Shown here piece by piece: positions 59,106 through 64,000 of a stretch of 64,000 nucleotides of DNA. The number at the start of each line of letters is the position of its first letter. The first letter of the stretch is position 1. Origin of the DNA: JBBARC01 sp040400005 (GTDB taxonomy: Bacteria; Pseudomonadota; Alphaproteobacteria; Acetobacterales; Acetobacteraceae); contig JBBARC010000008.1 in the NCBI GenBank assembly GCA_040400005.1, positions 1-64,000 on the forward strand, in the 5' to 3' direction. The position numbers and the translations under genes were made by a program. Below the pieces are notes generated by a model. It saw only the letters and a program-made list of their open reading frames with translations, was not told the DNA's origin and did not search any database.

Positions 59106-59897
59106 ATGAGCAAACCAGCAGGCCGGCTCGCCGGAAAAACCGCCATCATCACTGGTGGCGCCCGCGCCATGGGCGGCGCCACATCGCAGCTCTTCGCTGA
59201 TGAAGGCGCCGAAGTTGTCATCGCCGACGTGCTGGCAGATGAAGGTGCCGCCCTCGCCGCCAGTATTGGCAGCACGGCGATGTTTCAAAAACTCGATGTC
59301 TCCAACGAAGATAACTGGCAAGCCGTGGGCGACGCCGCCATGTCTCGCTTCGGCAAAGTCGACATTCTGGTCAACAATGCCGGCATCCTGATTTTCAAAT
59401 CAATCCTGGATACAACACTGGAAGAATACGAACGCGTCCTGCGCGTTAATCTGGTCGGCTGCTTTCTCGGCATGCGCACCATCGCACCGCACATGATCGC
59501 CGCCGGCAAAGGGGCTATCGTCAACATCTCATCGATCGATGGCATGAAAGGCGCCAATTCCTTAGCCGCCTATGCCTCCAGTAAATGGGGTGTGCGTGGC
59601 ATCAGCAAAGTCGCCGCCTTGGAATTTGGCCACAAAGGTATTCGTGTCAATTCCGTGCATCCCGGCGGTATCAACACCCCCATGGGCAATCCGGGCGGCG
59701 TGCCGATCGAAGAAGTCAATAAACTTTACACCCAGGTGCCGATGCAACGCGTCGGCCACCCTGAAGAAGTCGCCCGCGCCAGCCTATTTCTGGCAAGCGA
59801 CGATGCCAGCTACATCAACGGTGCCGAGCTGATCGTCGATGGCGGCTGGCAGGCTGGGCACTATTATCTGGGTTATCCCGGCGCACCCGGGGTTTAA
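59106..59897 (+). CDS. SDR family oxidoreductase (3-alpha/20-beta-hydroxysteroid dehydrogenase-like)
   Basis: A 263-residue classical SDR. TGGARAMGGA (about 16-25), DVLADEGA with Asp (NAD preference), NNAG (about 89-92), NISSIDGMKG and AYASSKWGVRG (Tyr, Lys at about 156-160), HPGGINTPM. The whole is close in style to 3-alpha(20-beta)-hydroxysteroid dehydrogenase, e.g. glucose-1-dehydrogenase-like SDRs acting on steroids. GGGGGAA before the ATG at 59106. Divergent from the acyl-CoA synthetase. Confidence 0.92.
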   Translation: MSKPAGRLAGKTAIITGGARAMGGATSQLFADEGAEVVIADVLADEGAALAASIGSTAMFQKLDVSNEDNWQAVGDAAMSRFGKVDILVNNAGILIFKSILDTTLEEYERVLRVNLVGCFLGMRTIAPHMIAAGKGAIVNISSIDGMKGANSLAAYASSKWGVRGISKVAALEFGHKGIRVNSVHPGGINTPMGNPGGVPIEEVNKLYTQVPMQRVGHPEEVARASLFLASDDASYINGAELIVDGGWQAGHYYLGYPGAPGV

Positions 59898-59953
59898 CCA
59901 CAAAAGTAAGAAAGGCTGGTGGAGCGAGCCGCTCCCCCAGGCCCCCTGCATTT

Positions 59954-61651
59954 TTAGTCGTTCGCCCCCGTCGCATGGCGTGCCGCAATATAGCCAAACG
60001 TCATCGACGGGCCCAACGTTACACCAGCGCCAGGGTACGACCGTCCCATCGCCGATGCCGCATTATTGCCAACCGCATAAAGCCCCGATATCGGCGCGCC
60101 ATCTTCGTCTAGCACCCGCGCTTTATCGTCGGTCACAATGCCACCATTGGTGCCAATATCGCCTGCATAAATTGGGAATGCATAAAATGGCCCGGTTTCA
60201 ATCGGCCCCAGGCACGGGTTAGGCCCCACCCGCGGATCACCGTAAAATCTATCGTATGCCGCCGATCCACGCTGAAAATCCTCATCCACGCCGGTTGCGG
60301 CAAACCCATTAAACCGCGCCACCTGCGCTTCTAATGTCTCTGCCGGCACGCCAATGCGCCGTGCCAAACCAGCAAGCGTTGCACTACGATGCAGAATAGA
60401 CCGCACAGCTTTCGGCAGCATAAAATCAGGCATTAACGGCAACACCGGCCCCAGCGGATATTTGTAGCGAAAGTTCGCGTCAAAAATAATCCAGCTCGGC
60501 TGCGTTGGCGCCTCGGCCGTGTTATTCGCCGCGATCTGGCTGCCCACCATGTGGTAAGATGCTGCCTCGTTCAAATACCGTTTGCCAATCTGGTTCACAA
60601 TCATGCAGCCCGGCAGCGCGCGTTCAATGGTGGAAAGCCGGCCGCGTTCCTCCCCCGGCACCGAAAACACCGGCGCCCACCACACGCTATCCATATTCAT
60701 CAGCCCGGCGCCGTTTTTCGACGCGATGTTTATCGCGTCCCCAGTGTTGTTCACCTGCCCGCCGCTCATGCGCGGATCTTTCACCGCCAAGTTTTCCGCG
60801 CGCATTTCTTTGTTGCGCTCAAACCCACCGGCCGCCAGCACCACGCCACGCCGCGCTTCAATGGTCATGCGCTGGCCTTCACGTTCTACCACCGCGCCCA
60901 GCACACGCCCGCTATCGTCGCGCACCAAATCGACCAGCTGCGTGCTGCGCCAAATCGGCACGCCAGCCTCCTTCAACGCAAAGCCAAGCCCGCCGACCAA
61001 CGCATTGCCCAGCGTCAGGTTGCGGTCCTTCTTGCTCATCAGCCGCAACGGCAAATCCAGATAATACCGCGCCAGCATCTTGGTCAGCATCCACTGCCAA
61101 CCTTTAACGCGCAGCAACAGTGATGTGGTTTCGGTAAAGTTCCAGTTTATATAGCCAAACAAACTGGCAGCAGGCGATGCCGGCCGCAGTGTCAGCACAT
61201 CATTGCCCAGTAACCGCCCATCCATCGGCATGGGCAGATGCGACCGAAATCCTTCCGGTTTTCCGCCCGGCAATTCCGCATGATAATCAGTGTACGGAAT
61301 GCTCAAATACCGAACCGGGGTATTCTCTTCCATCCATTTCAGCATTTTAGGCGCTTGTGAAATGAACGAGCGTATGTTTTCGTCCGGCACGTTATCCGCA
61401 CTTTGCGCGCGCACATAGGTAAACGCCAAATCCTCGCTATCGGAAATCCCATTGGCCTGCGCCAAATGGCTATTTGGGATCCAAATGCCGCCACCAGATG
61501 TCGCCGACGTGCCGCCCCAGATATGGCTTTTTTCAATTACCAGCGCGCTGGCGCCGCGCTTGGCTGCAACCAGCGCCGACAACAATCCGCCAGCGCCCGA
61601 CCCTACCACCAGCACGTCAACCGCATGGTCGAATGTTTGCAAACTGCTCAT
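59954..61651 (-). CDS. FAD-binding 3-ketosteroid-delta1-dehydrogenase-like protein
   Basis: A 565-residue flavoprotein of the KstD/fumarate-reductase group. VDVLVVGSGAGGLLSALVAAKRG (about 11-33) binds FAD; GGTSATSGGGIWIPN (about 46-60) is the family motif; the C-terminal YPGAGVTLGPSMTFGYIAA carries Tyr and, four residues on, Gly as in KstD (Y487/G491 of the Rhodococcus enzyme). The Tyr in YAFPIYAGDIGTNGGIVTD is also typical. It would put a double bond into ring A or a related ring. It overlaps the NTF2-like gene by four bases; the same operon includes the acyl-CoA dehydrogenase. Confidence 0.9.
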   Translation of the reverse strand: MSSLQTFDHAVDVLVVGSGAGGLLSALVAAKRGASALVIEKSHIWGGTSATSGGGIWIPNSHLAQANGISDSEDLAFTYVRAQSADNVPDENIRSFISQAPKMLKWMEENTPVRYLSIPYTDYHAELPGGKPEGFRSHLPMPMDGRLLGNDVLTLRPASPAASLFGYINWNFTETTSLLLRVKGWQWMLTKMLARYYLDLPLRLMSKKDRNLTLGNALVGGLGFALKEAGVPIWRSTQLVDLVRDDSGRVLGAVVEREGQRMTIEARRGVVLAAGGFERNKEMRAENLAVKDPRMSGGQVNNTGDAINIASKNGAGLMNMDSVWWAPVFSVPGEERGRLSTIERALPGCMIVNQIGKRYLNEAASYHMVGSQIAANNTAEAPTQPSWIIFDANFRYKYPLGPVLPLMPDFMLPKAVRSILHRSATLAGLARRIGVPAETLEAQVARFNGFAATGVDEDFQRGSAAYDRFYGDPRVGPNPCLGPIETGPFYAFPIYAGDIGTNGGIVTDDKARVLDEDGAPISGLYAVGNNAASAMGRSYPGAGVTLGPSMTFGYIAARHATGAND

Positions 61652-62175
61652 GCCGCCCAAGCCTCCTGCGGGCGGCGTGTGGCACCGCGCCCCAAACCAC
61701 TGCACACCACCGCCCCATCTTCACCAATTGCCCAGGTCATCACTGAGCTGCGCCGAAACACCGTGCTGGTCATTAACCACGCACCATGACGGCGCACATA
61801 AACATCCCGATATTCGCCCGCCAATTGTATGGCGGTGCGCGCCGCCAAATTCATGTTAAAATAGAACATATCCCAAACCCCTTCGGCGCCATCAGGGCCG
61901 GTTAGGGTAATCACCGGGTTCTGCCCGTGATGCATATCAACAATTTCCGGCACGCACCCCATGGCACCAAAAATTTCAGCGAAAGCTTCGCGCGTCTCAA
62001 ACCGCGGAAATTCCTGATAATCAATCACCACTGCACCGGGCGCAAAACACGCAGCCACCTCATCGGGCCGTTGGTGATCGCAGCCGCGGAAATACCGGTA
62101 TTTCAAATCGCGTATCGCCTCGCGCGCTTCCAGCACCTCAAGCCTGCGCACCAAGTCCGCCACGTCTTCGCCCAT
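61648..62175 (-). CDS. NTF2-like (SnoaL_4) protein
   Basis: A 175-residue protein: VRRLEVLEAREAIRDLKYRYFRGCDHQRPDEVAACFAPGAVVIDY (about 9-53), VDMHHGQNPVITL and LAGEYRDVYVRRHGAWLMTSTVFRRSS. This is the SnoaL-like, ketosteroid-isomerase fold. It lies in the minus-strand operon between the acyl-CoA dehydrogenase and the KstD-like gene, overlapping the latter, so the reaction may be an isomerisation or hydration next to the dehydrogenation. Confidence 0.88.
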   Translation of the reverse strand: MGEDVADLVRRLEVLEAREAIRDLKYRYFRGCDHQRPDEVAACFAPGAVVIDYQEFPRFETREAFAEIFGAMGCVPEIVDMHHGQNPVITLTGPDGAEGVWDMFYFNMNLAARTAIQLAGEYRDVYVRRHGAWLMTSTVFRRSSVMTWAIGEDGAVVCSGLGRGATRRPQEAWAA

Positions 62176-62202
62176 TGTATTTCCCCCGTTTTTTATACTG
62201 TA

Positions 62203-63384
62203 TCAGCCGCGTGCTTCGCGCGGCAGCCCTAACGCCCGTTCGGCGATAATATTACGCTGTATCTGGCTGGTGCCGGCATAAATCGTATCCGCCCGCGACA
62301 TTAAATGCATCCGCACCAACGGCTGCAAATGCCCAGCCTCATCACCCTGCAACCCATCAGCGCCTAATACATCCATGGCAAGCTCGCCCAAATCGCGATG
62401 CCAGTGCGACCAGAACAGTTTATAGGTGTATGCCGCCGCACTCAGCGCACCATCAGCATCGTTGCTCAGCATGCGCATGGCGCTCGTCCGCATCACCCGA
62501 AGCCCAGCATGCGCCTTGGCAATGCGTTGCCGTATCAACATGTCGCCGCCACGGCCATTGGCCCGTGCCGCCGCCATTACCTGGTCCAGCTCATTGGCAA
62601 ACTGCATCTGCTGGGCCAGCGTCGATACCCCACGTTCAAACCCCAGCAATGCCATGGCAATCGCCCAGCCCTCGCCGGGGGCACCTATAATATTGGCGGC
62701 ATCGGTTTGGGCGCCATCGAAAAACACCTCGCAAAACTCGCTATCACCAGTCGCCTGCCTAATCGGCCGCGCCTCAACCCCCGCCTGCGCCATCGGCACC
62801 AGCAAAAACGAAAGCCCCTGCCGCCCAACGCTGCCCGGCGCGGTGCGCACCAGCACAAAAACCCAATCGGCAATCGCCCCCATCGAGGTCCAGATTTTCT
62901 GTCCGTCAATCACCCAAGCGCCGTCCACCAATCGCGCCTTGGTGCGCACCGCCGCCAGATCAGATCCGGCATTCGGCTCCGAATACCCCTGGCACCAAAT
63001 CGCCCGGCCGCTCGCGATGCCGGGCAAAAATGCTGCCTGCTGCGCCGCGGTGCCATACGCAAACAAGGTAGGCGCCAGCAGTTCCACGCCAATATGACCA
63101 ATCCGCGACGGCGCCTGCGCGCGGGCATATTCTTCGGAGAACGCCACCTGCTGCAGAATACTCGCCCCGCGCCCGCCATGCGCCACCGGCCAGCCAATCG
63201 CCCCCCAGCCCGCCGCGTGCAGCCGTGCCTCCCACGCGCGGCGCCGCTCAATCGCGTCCACATGGTTGTTCAAACCGCGCAAATCGGCGAACGCGCCACC
63301 CAGTTCGGCGGCCAAAAACGCCGCCGCCTCGGCGCGAAATGCAGCTAATGCCTGGGGGGTGTCGGTCACAGCAATCTGGGTCAT
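62203..63384 (-). CDS. Acyl-CoA dehydrogenase
   Basis: A 393-residue ACAD. WCQGYSEPNAGSDLAAVRTKA (about 126-146) binds flavin, KIWTSMGAIADWVFVLVRT follows, and the C-terminal IYAGTSQIQRNIIAERALGLPRE is typical. In many ACADs the catalytic Glu is in YEGT; here Ala stands in that place, as in subgroups whose Glu is elsewhere. The early HGGRGAS segment is common in FadE-type enzymes for steroid side chains. The ATG at 63384 is preferred. Divergent from the Rieske oxygenase with a regulon dyad between them. Confidence 0.92.
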   Translation of the reverse strand: MTQIAVTDTPQALAAFRAEAAAFLAAELGGAFADLRGLNNHVDAIERRRAWEARLHAAGWGAIGWPVAHGGRGASILQQVAFSEEYARAQAPSRIGHIGVELLAPTLFAYGTAAQQAAFLPGIASGRAIWCQGYSEPNAGSDLAAVRTKARLVDGAWVIDGQKIWTSMGAIADWVFVLVRTAPGSVGRQGLSFLLVPMAQAGVEARPIRQATGDSEFCEVFFDGAQTDAANIIGAPGEGWAIAMALLGFERGVSTLAQQMQFANELDQVMAAARANGRGGDMLIRQRIAKAHAGLRVMRTSAMRMLSNDADGALSAAAYTYKLFWSHWHRDLGELAMDVLGADGLQGDEAGHLQPLVRMHLMSRADTIYAGTSQIQRNIIAERALGLPREARG

Positions 63385-63466
63385 GGTGGCACGCGGATCC
63401 GTCAGCAAAAACGATTGCGCCAGAGTGCCGCCCAGATTGTTCTATGTCAAAGCCCCCAAACCCGCC

Positions 63467-63500
63467 TTGCGTAGAAACTAGCCCATACGGCTACGCATTC
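63467..63500. promoter_or_regulatory. Candidate regulon operator 5
   Basis: TGCGTA (63468-63473)-N18-TACGCA (63492-63497), a perfect 6+6 dyad that can be extended to TGCGTAG/CTACGCA (7+7). It lies 83 bp before the acyl-CoA dehydrogenase and 143 bp before the Rieske gene. Confidence 0.7.
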
Positions 63501-63561
63501 AGGCCATAAAAAGCCTACCCTCTGTGGCTTCACCTTGGCCCAACCCGTGCTATGCTGCGTT

Positions 63562-63593
63562 TTAAGGTCTGGTTAAGGTCTGGTAAGGTCTGA
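63562..63593 (+). repeat. Three tandem copies of a TTAAGGTCTGG unit
   Basis: TTAAGGTCTGG (63562-63572), TTAAGGTCTGG (63573-63583) and TAAGGTCTGA (63584-63593) follow one another, about 50 bp before the Rieske oxygenase gene. The 11-bp period, one helical turn, puts all units on one face of DNA, which would suit cooperative binding of a regulator. Confidence 0.75.
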
Positions 63594-63642
63594 TAAAATC
63601 GGGCAGCAAGGCCCCAAAATTCGCGTGTGGAGGCGCGTCATC

Positions 63643-64000
63643 ATGGCAGGTACTCTCGATTATGGCCTCGGGCCGCTCACCTACCCGCGTGGCTGGTTTA
63701 TGGTGGCCGACGCCGCCAAACTCAGCCGCGTGCCGCTGAATGTGCGCTATTTCGGCCAGGATCTGGTCATCTACCGCGGCGACAGCGGCCGCGTGGTGAT
63801 GCTCGATGCCTATTGCCCGCACATGGGCACCCACATGGGCTGCAACACCACCAGCTTCACCCTGCACGAAGGGTCCCCAATCGAGGGGGATAGCATCCGC
63901 TGCCCCTACCACGCCTGGCGCTTCGGCCCCGATGGTAAATGCGACCAAATTCCCTATTTCAAAGGCCCCATCCCACCGGCCGCCCGCGTCCGCTCATGGA
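63643..64000 (+). CDS. Rieske oxygenase, KshA-like (partial, cut by window end)
   Basis: The first 119 residues of a Rieske non-heme iron oxygenase. The [2Fe-2S] ligands are Cys58-Pro-His60 in DAYCPHMGTHMG and Cys87-x-x-His90 in IRCPYHAWRFGPDGKC. YPRGWFMVAD near the start and the KCDQIPYF segment after the cluster resemble KshA, the 3-ketosteroid 9-alpha-hydroxylase. ATG at 63643 follows GGAGG. The catalytic iron domain lies beyond the window. With the KstD-like enzyme it would be the classic pair for steroid ring opening. Confidence 0.88.
   Translation, partial: MAGTLDYGLGPLTYPRGWFMVADAAKLSRVPLNVRYFGQDLVIYRGDSGRVVMLDAYCPHMGTHMGCNTTSFTLHEGSPIEGDSIRCPYHAWRFGPDGKCDQIPYFKGPIPPAARVRSW

Overview
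The window looks like a chromosomal piece of an alphaproteobacterium, roughly 60% G+C. It opens with the 3' end of an rRNA operon (23S end, 5S, tRNA-fMet). A family of long hairpin repeats (7628-7779 and 19235-19370) resembles, from memory, repeats of Acetobacteraceae; the SDR, CoA-transferase and TonB-receptor content would also fit a sphingomonad-like lifestyle. The family-level placement is tentative.

Layout. 1-830: rRNA operon end and its terminator. 757-2725: a small region bounded by a 29-bp direct repeat of the tRNA-fMet 3' end, holding an IS3-type remnant, a beheaded alcohol dehydrogenase and a VIT1-type transporter; it looks like the scar of an integrated element. 2.8-9.2 kb: a minus-strand operon (lipoprotein cytochrome c, sugar-lactone-oxidase-like flavoprotein, D-threonine-aldolase/D-serine-dehydratase-like enzyme, GPH-type transporter), a hairpin repeat, an alpha/beta hydrolase and a PhnA-type protein. 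9.3-18.3 kb: a secreted repeat protein, a flavoprotein, then an envelope-polysaccharide block (two GT-B glycosyltransferases and a flippase). 18.3-32.4 kb: two sulfatases, a formylglycine-generating enzyme, a PEP-CTERM protein, a TetR-controlled nitroreductase/ene-reductase pair, a GST, a crotonase and an SDR.

32.4-64 kb is a dense catabolic region: a TonB receptor, family III CoA-transferases, an Ltp2/DUF35-like pair, acyl-CoA ligases, six further SDRs, an amidohydrolase, a sulfotransferase, NTF2-like proteins, a P450, tandem Lrp/AsnC regulators, a KstD-like flavoprotein, an acyl-CoA dehydrogenase and, cut by the right edge, a KshA-like Rieske oxygenase. The combination suggests uptake, CoA activation, side-chain shortening and ring opening of a steroid- or terpenoid-like polycyclic compound. 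The actual substrate cannot be read from sequence.

The most interesting signal is regulatory. All five divergent intergenic regions between 35 and 64 kb carry a dyad of the form TGCGTW-N17/18-WACGCA (three close to perfect, two with mismatches). It is not seen with this spacing in the divergent regions further left. This predicts a single regulon covering the catabolic region, possibly run by the tandem Lrp/AsnC pair that sits directly behind one of the sites.
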